Assembly: GCA_023416585.1 (NCBI GenBank)
Contig: JAEZHM010000051.1
Coordinates: 1 to 18,685 of the forward strand
DNA: 18,685 bases
Reading direction: 5' to 3'
DNA from: Bacillota bacterium
GTDB lineage: Bacteria; Bacillota; Clostridia; Christensenellales; Aristaeellaceae
Below, one piece after another: positions 1-7,380 of the stretch. Within the stretch, counting starts at the first letter, position 1; every line of letters begins with the position of its first letter. The notes under the pieces are model-generated. The model saw only the letters and a list, made by a program, of their open reading frames with translations. It was not told the origin of the DNA and ran no database searches. The translations under genes and the position numbers were made by a program.

Positions 1-38
1 CGGCATAGGCTTTGATAACAGACACCAAGGGAGGTGGC

Positions 39-1241
39 ATGTTGCAAGCCGCGAAATTTCAAAGGCTGTACATCCTCTTACGCCCCTGCGCACAAGGCGG
101 GGGCGGCTATGCCCGTTTGGAGCAGGCGCGGGGCAAGTATACATTGACGGTAAACGCTCATGGGTTTTCTCCATCTGAGGAGTGCATTCGGGTACTGCTG
201 GCCGCCAGGGATGAGGGGGGCGGCGCGGCAGTGTGCGATCTGGGCGCTTTGCCTATTTCAGACAAGGGGCAATCCTCCCTGAAGCGCGAGATTGCCGCTA
301 CACCAGGCGGCCTGCCCCTTTCCTCCTACAGCGCCCTTTGCGTCGCGAAAGATTGGCCCAATCCCAGACTGCTGCTTTTGGGCGCTTTGGAAGAGAACAA
401 TTCCCTCTCTTCCTATCTGATAGGGGAAACGGTATGCCGCTACCTGTCCGTCCCAACTAAACTGGCGGATGAATCAGCTTTTTCAGGAGATAAGCCGGTT
501 CCGCCAGTGTCGTCACCTGCTCCATCCTCTGCACCCAGCCAGACTGCCACATCAACCAAAACGATGGCCGCCGCTCCCGATGATGTAGCCGCCTCACCTC
601 AGATAAGCATCGCACCCGCCATCACTTCCGCGCCTGCGTCATCCTCCATAACAACCGCTGCCATGATGCCTGTTTCCCCTGCCGCACCCATCAAGACTGA
701 CATGCTGCCGGATACCGCTCCAAAGGAGCCCATCCCTTTTCCGCTACCACGGGCCATACCAGCGCCAAAACCGGCCTTAGAGCCTGCTGCGGCCCGGCTC
801 ACTGCCGCCCTTACCCTCCCTATAAGTGAACCGCCTGTGGAAAAACCGGACCTCGCAGTTTTCACGTCTGCCATGGAGCGAACCATTTTCCCGCCCGACG
901 TTCCTGCTGCGGGGCCGCTGTCCGGCCGGCCGCCGGTCAATGCTCTTCCCAAGCTAAGCTGGCCAGCTGCCGTCAAAGAACTGGAAAACTACTTTTCCAC
1001 CTATCCGCCCTTTGCACCCTTTGACGCGCCGGGCTGGCGGTTCGTACAGGTGCCCATGGCGGCGGGCAGCACCATCCCCTACTATGCCGTAGGTATGCTG
1101 GCACGGGACGGCAAGGTGACCCAGGTAGCCTACGCTGTGCCCGGCGAGCGTGGTTCACTTCCGCCTCCCGGATTCTCCGGTTACCGCTGGCAGCAGGGCC
1201 GCAACGGCCAGGGTTATTGGACTCTATGGAAACGGGCATAA
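39..1241 (+). CDS. Unrecognised protein: N-terminal domain, Pro/Ala/Ser/Thr linker, C-terminal domain
   Basis: I do not recognise a named family. The ATG at 39 follows AAGGGAGGT (27-35), so it is preferred over an in-frame TTG at 12; the product is 400 aa. Residues about 1-135 form a compact region rich in predicted beta strands (YARLEQARGKYTLTV, ALCVAKDWPNPRLLLLG). Residues about 136-310 are low-complexity Pro, Ala, Ser and Thr, typical of a disordered linker. Residues about 315-400 form a second compact domain rich in aromatics and Gly (LENYFSTYPPFAPFD, GWRFVQVPM, GYWTLWKR). There is no signal peptide or membrane helix, so it is probably cytoplasmic. It is convergent with the VIT1-like gene and is followed by a long hairpin. 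Related two-domain proteins with variable linkers may occur in other Clostridia, but that is an impression. No function is proposed. Confidence 0.75.
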   Translation: MLQAAKFQRLYILLRPCAQGGGGYARLEQARGKYTLTVNAHGFSPSEECIRVLLAARDEGGGAAVCDLGALPISDKGQSSLKREIAATPGGLPLSSYSALCVAKDWPNPRLLLLGALEENNSLSSYLIGETVCRYLSVPTKLADESAFSGDKPVPPVSSPAPSSAPSQTATSTKTMAAAPDDVAASPQISIAPAITSAPASSSITTAAMMPVSPAAPIKTDMLPDTAPKEPIPFPLPRAIPAPKPALEPAAARLTAALTLPISEPPVEKPDLAVFTSAMERTIFPPDVPAAGPLSGRPPVNALPKLSWPAAVKELENYFSTYPPFAPFDAPGWRFVQVPMAAGSTIPYYAVGMLARDGKVTQVAYAVPGERGSLPPPGFSGYRWQQGRNGQGYWTLWKRA

Positions 1242-1246
1242 AGAGA

Positions 1247-1304
1247 GAATAGATGTATGGGGAAGGCTCCCTTTGATTTTAGGAGCCTTCCCCATACCCT
1301 ATTC
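1247..1304. terminator. Long perfect hairpin between convergent genes
   Basis: A 16-bp perfect stem (1255-1270 with 1282-1297) closes an 11-nt loop. An outer GAATA/TATTC pair (1247-1251, 1300-1304) extends it. It lies between the stop codons of two convergent genes, where a shared terminator is expected. Neither strand carries a proper T-run after the stem, so it is not a textbook intrinsic terminator. It may act as a transcription barrier or as a 3'-end stabiliser. Confidence 0.6.
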
Positions 1305-1356
1305 AGGGAAACTTTCACCTAGCTTATAAAGATGCAGCCCGTATATTTCCCATTTC

Positions 1357-2241
1357 TCATACGTCAATTCCCAATATTTGTTTTGCGAATATTCCAATGA
1401 TAAAGGATATTGCCGCAACAGAGAGCGAGATAACGGCCATTTCCCCGAACCGGCGAAGAAACGGTTCTTCCTTGGCTACCGATATATAGTAATTGAAAAG
1501 AAGAATAATCAACAATACAGTTAAGATCATCACCGCGAAAGCGGCGATATACAGCTGGGAGGGAAACAGCAAATAAGGCAGAACAAGCAAAGCCACGGTG
1601 ATCAGATAAGCAGCGCCGGTATAGGCGCTGGATTTCAGCGCATCACGGCTGCCTTGGGCGCGCTCGGCCAAGTAATTCGAAGCTGCCATGGAAAGGGTCG
1701 CCGAGATGCCGGTAATGATGCCGGTCATAGCAACCAGCCGGGTGTTTGCAAGGGCAAAGGTTACACCGGCGATCGCGCCGGTAAGCTCCACCAGCGCATC
1801 GTTCAAACCAAGAACCATTGAACCCACATAGTGCAGCCGTTCCTCATCCAGCATGCCGTACAAGTCTTTTTCATGGCGGCGCTCGTCTGCAAGCATTGCC
1901 GCTGCCTGAGGCAATACCTTAAGCAGTTCCTCATAATCCGATTCCGCGAACCGCTCTTGCTTTTGCATGGTTTTCACCACAAACGTGAAGCCAAACAATA
2001 CTGTCAATAATTTCATGTGCAAAAGCTTCCCCGTGGGCGGGCGCAGGTTTTTTAAGGTTATAGACCTCCATACGGCGGCGTGCCTTTGCTCCTCCTGCGC
2101 CATTTGCATAAGAACCCGCCTGTTTTCCGGATTCTTTTCGCGCTTTGCCATAAAGGCATACATCGCGGCGCCTGTTTCTTCATCCTTCTGCGCTTTTAAA
2201 ACCCTCTCCATCGTTTCGGGGGATAGCTGTACATCACTCAT
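1357..2241 (-). CDS. Ferritin-like/rubrerythrin domain fused to VIT1/CCC1 metal transporter
   Basis: Probable membrane exporter of Fe(II) or Mn(II). The first ~135 residues are a four-helix ferritin-like domain with candidate di-iron ligands E21/E22, E50-E51 with H54 (QEEQRHA), and E120 with H123 (DERRHEKD). Residues ~140-294 are a VIT1/CCC1 domain: GLNDALVELTGAIAGVTFAL and the second-helix motif GISATLSMAASNYLAERAQ, then three more hydrophobic helices. The start is the ATG at 2241 (294 aa), which has GGAGG 8 nt upstream; an in-frame start at 2262 has no ribosome site. The layout matches the MbfA-type membrane-bound ferritin family, in which the ferritin domain is thought to sense or deliver iron to the transporter. 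It is single-gene and divergent from galM. The family call is confident; the metal is inferred. Confidence 0.88.
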   Translation of the reverse strand: MSDVQLSPETMERVLKAQKDEETGAAMYAFMAKREKNPENRRVLMQMAQEEQRHAAVWRSITLKNLRPPTGKLLHMKLLTVLFGFTFVVKTMQKQERFAESDYEELLKVLPQAAAMLADERRHEKDLYGMLDEERLHYVGSMVLGLNDALVELTGAIAGVTFALANTRLVAMTGIITGISATLSMAASNYLAERAQGSRDALKSSAYTGAAYLITVALLVLPYLLFPSQLYIAAFAVMILTVLLIILLFNYYISVAKEEPFLRRFGEMAVISLSVAAISFIIGIFAKQILGIDV

Positions 2242-2299
2242 CCTTTGAACCTCCATTTTCATTTGTCAACGCATAAATGCTGGAATCATGGTATTTAAT

Positions 2300-2313
2300 C
2301 AGGCCGGGGCCTG
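2300..2313. promoter_or_regulatory. GC-rich palindrome in the leader of the VIT1-like gene
   Basis: CAGGCC-GG-GGCCTG lies between the putative -10 (2333-2338) and the start codon at 2241. A further CCTGG lies just upstream in the leader, so alternative stems are possible. It could be a repressor operator or a leader hairpin. It does not match an obvious Fur box. Confidence 0.3.
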
Positions 2314-2332
2314 TATGCTTTTGCCAGGCATC

Positions 2333-2341
2333 ATTATACCA
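2333..2341 (-). promoter_or_regulatory. Putative extended -10 promoter of the VIT1-like gene
   Basis: On the minus strand this reads TGGTATAAT, a TGn-TATAAT extended -10. It is about 92 nt upstream of the start codon at 2241. No good -35 hexamer is found 16-18 bp upstream. Confidence 0.5.
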
Positions 2342-2423
2342 TATCATGCTGCGCAATTGCATATTTCAGTGTGCTTTACCTTTTTAAACTTCCATTCTGC
2401 CGGCTATTCAAACCGGGCGCCGA

Positions 2424-2451
2424 TTGACAAAGATTAATTTCACTGTACAAT
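2424..2451 (+). promoter_or_regulatory. Sigma-A-type promoter of galM
   Basis: TTGACA (2424-2429), a 16-bp spacer, and TACAAT (2446-2451). Transcription would start near 2458. This puts the in-frame ATG at 2460 essentially at the transcript end and supports the downstream TTG start at 2487. Confidence 0.75.
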
Positions 2452-2486
2452 AAAAGATAATGAAAAAATTGGAGGAGGAATTTCCC

Positions 2487-3542
2487 TTGAGCATAGTAAA
2501 GAAGCCCTTTGGCACCACCCCGGATGGACAAGCCGTTGAACAGTATATTCTTTTAAACCGCAAGGGTGCCTTTGTCAGCATCATCACTTTCGGAGGCATC
2601 ATCACCTCCATACAGGTGCCTGACAAGGCAGGAAAACTGGGCGAGGTAACGCTTGGCTTTGATGAATTGCCGCCCTATCTTGACAAGAACGGCAACCTGG
2701 GCGCACTGATCGGCAGGTACGGCAACCGCATCGCCCGTGGGAAATTCACCCTGGACGGAAAAACATATCAGCTAGCGCTGACCAACGGAAGGAACCACCT
2801 GCACGGAGGCGTGGTCGGTTTTGGAGTTCAGGTATGGACCGCCGCCCCCGAAGAAGGGGTAGGAGAAGACAAGCTTCATCTGCATTTGGTCAGCCCCGAC
2901 GGGCAGGAAAATTACCCCGGCACACTGACAGTGGATGTGACCTACACCTTCAATGACGCATGCGAGCTTTCTATCCAATACAAGGCGGTAACGGACAAAG
3001 CTACGGTTTTGAACCTCACCAACCATACCTACTTCAATTTGGCCGGGGCAGATGGCCGTACCATACTTGACCATGAGTTGACACTATATTCAGATGCCAC
3101 CACCGAAATCGACGAGGAACTCATCCCCACGGGCAAGATCGTACCGGTGGATGGAACGGCCTTTGACTTTAACAAGCCCAGAATCATAGGCGAAGGCCTG
3201 AAAGCCGGCAAGGATGACACCGCTATCAAGTATGGCCTGGGGTATGACCACAACTTTATTTTAAGTGATCCGTCCGCTATGAAAAAGTGTGCTGTGCTTT
3301 ATGATCCCTCCTCCGGAAGGGTCATGGAGGTCTATACAGACCAGCCCGCCGTGCAGTTCTACACCGCCAACCAGCAGGGCATACCCGGCCGGAATGGCGC
3401 ATACTTTGGCAAGCAGTGTGCCCTGTGCCTGGAAACACAGCACTATCCCGACTCCCCCAACCATGCGAACTTCCCAAGCACCGTACTGCGCCCGGGAGAG
3501 GTTTATAACAGCACCACCACCTATGCTTTCAAAGCGGAATAG
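2487..3542 (+). CDS. galM: Aldose 1-epimerase (mutarotase)
   Basis: Interconverts alpha and beta anomers of hexoses such as galactose and glucose, feeding cytoplasmic sugar use (Leloir pathway entry). The 351-aa length is usual for the family and there is no signal peptide. Catalytic and binding residues are present: R79 and N80 (GRYGNRIA), H106 (NHLHGG), H180 (LTNHTYFNL), D254 (GYDHNF) and the catalytic base E316 (CLETQHYPDSPN). They align with the well-known H96, H170, D243 and E304 of the Lactococcus enzyme. The start is TTG at 2487, 8 nt after GGAGGAGG (2471-2478); the ATG at 2460 lies upstream of that ribosome site and at the predicted transcript end. It is a single gene with its own promoter and terminator. 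No other galactose genes are nearby. Confidence 0.95.
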   Translation: MSIVKKPFGTTPDGQAVEQYILLNRKGAFVSIITFGGIITSIQVPDKAGKLGEVTLGFDELPPYLDKNGNLGALIGRYGNRIARGKFTLDGKTYQLALTNGRNHLHGGVVGFGVQVWTAAPEEGVGEDKLHLHLVSPDGQENYPGTLTVDVTYTFNDACELSIQYKAVTDKATVLNLTNHTYFNLAGADGRTILDHELTLYSDATTEIDEELIPTGKIVPVDGTAFDFNKPRIIGEGLKAGKDDTAIKYGLGYDHNFILSDPSAMKKCAVLYDPSSGRVMEVYTDQPAVQFYTANQQGIPGRNGAYFGKQCALCLETQHYPDSPNHANFPSTVLRPGEVYNSTTTYAFKAE

Positions 3543-3548
3543 TAAGAT

Positions 3549-3586
3549 AAAAAACAGGCGGCAGGGAGTTAATCCCTGCCGCCTTT
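3549..3586. terminator. Bidirectional intrinsic terminator (galM / gerA)
   Basis: Perfect 11-bp stem GGCGGCAGGGA (3557-3567) with its complement (3573-3583) and a 5-nt loop. Six A bases at 3549-3554 give a TTTTTT run for the minus-strand ger operon. Only three T bases follow on the plus strand, so it should be stronger for gerA than for galM. Confidence 0.88.
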
Positions 3587-3590
3587 CATG

Positions 3591-5039
3591 CTATACCTTT
3601 GTTCGTGTTTTATCCTTATCGCGAAGGTATTTGTGCCTTAGCGGCGAGAAGGAAATATTAAAAACAAGGCTTCGCAGGAAATCATACCAGTTGAAGGGCG
3701 CAAAAGGCGCCAGATAGGGCACGCCGAAACTGTCCATGGAGGCCAGATGCACCACAAGCAGACACAAGAAGAGGATCAAGCCATAGAAGCCAAAAACGGA
3801 AGTACACAAAAGCGCCAGGATCTTCAGGATGCGAAATGGGTTGATCAGCGAATAGTCAGGCATGACAAAGGAAGCCAGAAGGGACGCGGACACAACAATC
3901 AGCAGCAGCGGGCTGAAGATGCCGGCAGAGATGGCTGCCTGCCCGATGACAATAGCGCTTACAATGCCTACGGCGGAGCCAATCTGCTTAGGCACGCGCA
4001 GGAGCGCTTCCCGCAGCAGCTCCACAATGAACTCCAGTACAAGTGTGCCGATAATGGGAGGCCAGGGCACCCTGATCTGCATCTGCGCAAGTGCCAGGAT
4101 ATACCTGCTGGGCAAAGCATCCACATGATAGGCTGTCAAAGCCACAAAATAGCTGGACGCAGTTAAAACAAGAAACAGCGAAAGATACCTTAAGAGCCGC
4201 ATGGCAAAGCCAAAGTAAAAGTTATCGTACCGGTCGTCGCAGGAATGAAAAAACTCTGAGAACGTCTTGGGCGCCGAAAGCACGATGCCGCTGCCATCCA
4301 CCATAACCAACACCTTGCCTTCACTCAGCAAATGGTTGGCCATGTCCGACCTTTCCACCAGACCCGTTTGCGGAAAAAAGTCCATCTTATGGCTTTGCAA
4401 AAAGATTTGTAGTTCACCCGACTCGCCAATGGTATCGACATCAATGGCCTCAATCCTCTCCTGTATTAGGCGTACAACCGCCTCGTTGGCAATGTCCTCA
4501 ATATACAGAACGGCCACATCTGTATTTGACCGCCTCCCGACCTTGTGTTGCTTGATGCGCAGCTGCGGATCCTTTACACGGTAGCGTATCAGCGAAAGGT
4601 TAACACTCAAATCTTCCACAAAGCAGTCCCGCGGCCCCCGCAGCGTATACTCGATTTCAGGCTCTGTAACGGGCCTGTGCTCCACCTTTTTCAGATTGGC
4701 AACGATATACTCCTCATCCCAGGACAAAAGGATGACGGTCATTCCGTTCAGAATGTATTCCTGCAGCTTTTTATCGTCGGTTTCCAGCCTGCAGTCGTCC
4801 ACATACAAAATGTTTTCCATTACCTCACAGGCATTGACCATTAGAAGTCCGGGCGTCCGCCTTCTAAAGTGGAACACAAGAGGTTTGATAACCAGTTCGG
4901 AAAGGAGCGCCCGGTCGGTCAGCTGGCGAATATACAGGATCTGCACCATTCCCCCCTCGAAGGGAATCGCTCTTTTCGTTAGGGGAAATCCTTCCGCTTC
5001 CAGAGCTTTCATGATGGATTCTATTCGCGATGCACGCAT
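3591..5039 (-). CDS. gerA: Spore germination receptor subunit A (GerA/GerKA family)
   Basis: A subunit of an inner-spore-membrane germinant receptor that senses small nutrients and starts germination with the B and C subunits. It is 482 aa, close to the family norm. Residues 1-270 are a soluble N-terminal region that includes the signature EPEIEYTLRGPRDCFVED (126-143). The C-terminal part is a membrane domain with about five helices from ~280 to 433, with the conserved PKQIGSAVGIVSAIVIGQAA (350-369), followed by GVPYLAPFAP (439-448). It is the last gene of the operon, 25 nt after the gerC stop. The ATG at 5039 has only a distant AAAGGA about 13 nt upstream, so translation may depend on coupling to gerC. 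The germinant cannot be read from the sequence. Confidence 0.95.
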   Translation of the reverse strand: MRASRIESIMKALEAEGFPLTKRAIPFEGGMVQILYIRQLTDRALLSELVIKPLVFHFRRRTPGLLMVNACEVMENILYVDDCRLETDDKKLQEYILNGMTVILLSWDEEYIVANLKKVEHRPVTEPEIEYTLRGPRDCFVEDLSVNLSLIRYRVKDPQLRIKQHKVGRRSNTDVAVLYIEDIANEAVVRLIQERIEAIDVDTIGESGELQIFLQSHKMDFFPQTGLVERSDMANHLLSEGKVLVMVDGSGIVLSAPKTFSEFFHSCDDRYDNFYFGFAMRLLRYLSLFLVLTASSYFVALTAYHVDALPSRYILALAQMQIRVPWPPIIGTLVLEFIVELLREALLRVPKQIGSAVGIVSAIVIGQAAISAGIFSPLLLIVVSASLLASFVMPDYSLINPFRILKILALLCTSVFGFYGLILFLCLLVVHLASMDSFGVPYLAPFAPFNWYDFLRSLVFNISFSPLRHKYLRDKDKTRTKV

Positions 5040-5064
5040 TCCGCTATTTCAATCCTTTCCCGTC

Positions 5065-6183
5065 TCATTTGGGTTCAAAATCCATTTTTTTGCTGACGTA
5101 TATATCCACTTTTGTCTGTAACCCGATCTGCGCCTTGGGATATTCCTCGGTCCAATTCATCCCCTCGTAGACATCGGGATAGGCTATACGAAATTCTTCG
5201 CTGAACAGCAGATAATCGCTTTGGAATTCCTTTTGCGACCGCTCAATAGTCATGCGCAGCTCGTTTTCAAGCATCTGTTGAAGATTTTGGGATATTTCCT
5301 GCATCGCCTGCTCATCAAGCGGGAACAAACGCACCTGGCTTACATATTGCACTATTGCTTCAAACTCAAACTGTACACTGAAGCGGACAGTGCCTTCCTG
5401 ATAGGACGGGATGATCTTCTTTTTGGCGACTTTCACCTTCACCGTTGCGTTATCTCCGCCAAACGGTACACGGTAGACCCACGTTGGATCTTTCGCCAGC
5501 ATAAAAACAAGCCCATTTGCTTCCTCCACAGGGATAAAGCCTATGCACTTGGCGTTGCGGAATATGGAATAACCGGTCAGCACAAGCTGTTTATCCTGAA
5601 GGCCTATACAGTGAACCACAAAGCCGCGGCCGTTGAGGATATCCCCCACATAGCGGGAAGTTGTTTTTGCATAGGTTCGGCCGCTCTCCACCGTTGATGC
5701 AAGCAAGTTATCCACCGCAAATCCACGCGGCGAATCGGATTCTTCTTCAAATCCCACCAAAGCTGCCGGATCTTCTCTTGTGGTTGTCAAAATGACCTTC
5801 TGGCGGTAGGAGGCATCCTCCCGCAGGCGGAACATGTATTCGGCCAGATCATTCTGTGATGCACTCTCAGTAATAACCAGCGTGCGGACTGTGCCCAAAT
5901 ACAGCGGCTTTTCCAAGTGTGCCTCCACATCGTCACGAGCCTTTGGAAGACTTAAGCCGGTTCCCTTCACATACACATTCTTAGGGCCGGAACCGCTTCC
6001 CTCCGCCGTGTTCGGTAGAATTTTGGGCAGCTCAACAGTAAAGGTAAATTCCTCCCCCTGTTTATCCAGTATCACCATGGTAGCAAGGTTCAGCTCAGTA
6101 ATCCGGATAGAATCCCAGCAGCCGGTTACCAGTAAAGCTACTTCCATGAGCAGAATCATGAGTTTACTGCGCTTTTTGTCCAA
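5065..6183 (-). CDS. gerC: Spore germination lipoprotein subunit C (Ger(x)C family)
   Basis: Lipoprotein subunit of the GerA/B/C germinant receptor, on the outer face of the inner spore membrane. It is 372 aa. The N-terminus is a lipoprotein signal: KKR charge, a hydrophobic stretch, and lipobox LVTGC with lipid-bearing C22. The family motif DSIRITELNLATMVILDK follows directly, then the typical body (VEAHLEKPLYLGTVRTLVITE) and a C-terminal helical domain ending near FRIAYPDVYEGMNWTEEYPKA. It begins with TTG at 6183, 7 nt after AAGGTG. The start lies inside the last codons of gerB (20-nt overlap), which implies translational coupling. A later ATG would remove the charged start of the signal peptide and is less likely. 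Confidence 0.93.
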   Translation of the reverse strand: MDKKRSKLMILLMEVALLVTGCWDSIRITELNLATMVILDKQGEEFTFTVELPKILPNTAEGSGSGPKNVYVKGTGLSLPKARDDVEAHLEKPLYLGTVRTLVITESASQNDLAEYMFRLREDASYRQKVILTTTREDPAALVGFEEESDSPRGFAVDNLLASTVESGRTYAKTTSRYVGDILNGRGFVVHCIGLQDKQLVLTGYSIFRNAKCIGFIPVEEANGLVFMLAKDPTWVYRVPFGGDNATVKVKVAKKKIIPSYQEGTVRFSVQFEFEAIVQYVSQVRLFPLDEQAMQEISQNLQQMLENELRMTIERSQKEFQSDYLLFSEEFRIAYPDVYEGMNWTEEYPKAQIGLQTKVDIYVSKKMDFEPK

Positions 6184-7252
6184 GATGCCTCACCTTCGCA
6201 ATCAAAAGCAGCAGGGCAGGTATAAGGAACGCGGACACCAGCCCGGCAACGGGGATTACCCCTTCAAAAAAAGTTTCTGCATCTTTTGCAGCCTGTCCAA
6301 TAAGGCTTAGCGCAACAATCAGCATGCCGGCAAGAAGCACAATGATTTTGCGATTTATTTTCGGGAATATCTTGCAAACAAATTCCACCAAGCCCAGATA
6401 AACAGCTGAGACACCCGCAATCAACCCTGCAAAACCTACCGTCAGATACAGTATATCAAATCTTTCCAGAACGGGATTGTCTATCAGTTTGATGGACTCA
6501 ATCAGCGCGTAATTATAGTTCTGCGTATCATTGTAACCTAAGATCGCGATGCTTGTTTCCACGGCGAGCATATAAAAAAGGCCGATGAACAGCATCGAAA
6601 AGAAAACCGTCCTGGTTGTCTTTTTGCTATTTTCGCTTGCCAAGGGAATAACCATCAGCAGTTCTATGCCCAGAAAGGACAAAATGATATCCTTGGCAGC
6701 GGTAACATACCGAAGTATCTGTGAGGGTTGAAACAAAGGCAGAATACTGCCTATATTGCTCTGCGTCAGCATGATCAGATGGACGGAAACCGCTGTGATC
6801 AAAAAAACGGGACCGATGATCTCAAAAAACCTGGCGACGCTGTTGACCCCCTTGTAGGCGATGCAGCCGAACACCGTTATGCCGGTCACCAGGGTGGCCC
6901 AAGTTGGCGTTTTCGGAAAAAACTCGGAATGAAGCACGCTGACCAGCTGAATATTGAGATAAACGGAAATCATTAAAAAGTATAAGACAAAATAAATGGA
7001 GAGCACATACGCCATGAATTTTCCCACAATCTCCTGACTGTAATCAAAAAGCATTTTTCCAGGAAACCTGATGCCGAGGCGCACAATGATCACGGCAAAT
7101 AGGGAGAAGACAACAGTTGTAAGCAGGATGGGCGGCCAGGCCGCTCTGCCTGAATGCTGGGCCAATATCTTGGGGATGTTTATGACGGTATAGGCGGTCA
7201 GTGTCAAAATAAGAAAAAAGAAAATCTGCCGGTTCGTAGTTGCGTTTTTCAC
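6164..7252 (-). CDS. gerB: Spore germination permease subunit B (GerAB/GerB family)
   Basis: Integral membrane subunit of the germinant receptor and a member of the amino acid/polyamine/organocation (APC) transporter superfamily; it is the likely germinant-binding subunit. It is 362 aa with about ten hydrophobic helices spread along the whole length, as usual for the family. Recognisable segments are the N-terminal TNRQIFFFLILTLTAYTVI, the middle FLGIELLMVIPLASENSK (the conserved helix-loop of GerB proteins), and the C-terminal VIPVAGLVSAFLIPALLLLI. It starts with GTG at 7252 with a G-rich ribosome site (GGGGG about 8 nt upstream). It is first in the operon and overlaps gerC. The preceding 128 bp hold the sipL terminator and must contain the operon promoter, where I see no convincing sigma-G site. 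Confidence 0.93.
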   Translation of the reverse strand: MKNATTNRQIFFFLILTLTAYTVINIPKILAQHSGRAAWPPILLTTVVFSLFAVIIVRLGIRFPGKMLFDYSQEIVGKFMAYVLSIYFVLYFLMISVYLNIQLVSVLHSEFFPKTPTWATLVTGITVFGCIAYKGVNSVARFFEIIGPVFLITAVSVHLIMLTQSNIGSILPLFQPSQILRYVTAAKDIILSFLGIELLMVIPLASENSKKTTRTVFFSMLFIGLFYMLAVETSIAILGYNDTQNYNYALIESIKLIDNPVLERFDILYLTVGFAGLIAGVSAVYLGLVEFVCKIFPKINRKIIVLLAGMLIVALSLIGQAAKDAETFFEGVIPVAGLVSAFLIPALLLLIAKVRHLGQKAQ

Positions 7253-7322
7253 CCCCTTTTCCCCCTTTTTTACATGATGGAGCTATTCTTTACGGCTTTT
7301 TCCATCTATATCCTTGCTCTAC

Positions 7323-7360
7323 ATAAAATACCGGCCCTTGGCAGAACTGCCAAGAACCGG
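7323..7360 (-). terminator. Terminator of sipL, upstream of the ger operon
   Basis: Stem CCGG (7331-7334 with 7357-7360), a 2x2 internal loop, then CTTGGCA/TGCCAAG (7337-7343 with 7348-7354) around a 4-nt loop. The minus strand continues TATTTTATG, a modest T tract. It separates sipL from gerB, so the ger operon should have its own promoter. Confidence 0.7.
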
Positions 7361-7380
7361 TAGCCTTACATTCATCCTCA

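Noticed and set aside
599..976. Minus-strand frame of 125 aa inside the first gene
   Set aside because: It is the antisense of the Pro/Ala/Ser/Thr linker codons and has no ribosome site.
7256..7300. Possible sigma-G promoter before gerB (GAAAA-N18-CATCATG on the minus strand)
   Set aside because: Both boxes have mismatches at key positions, and A/T-rich sequence makes such matches likely by chance.
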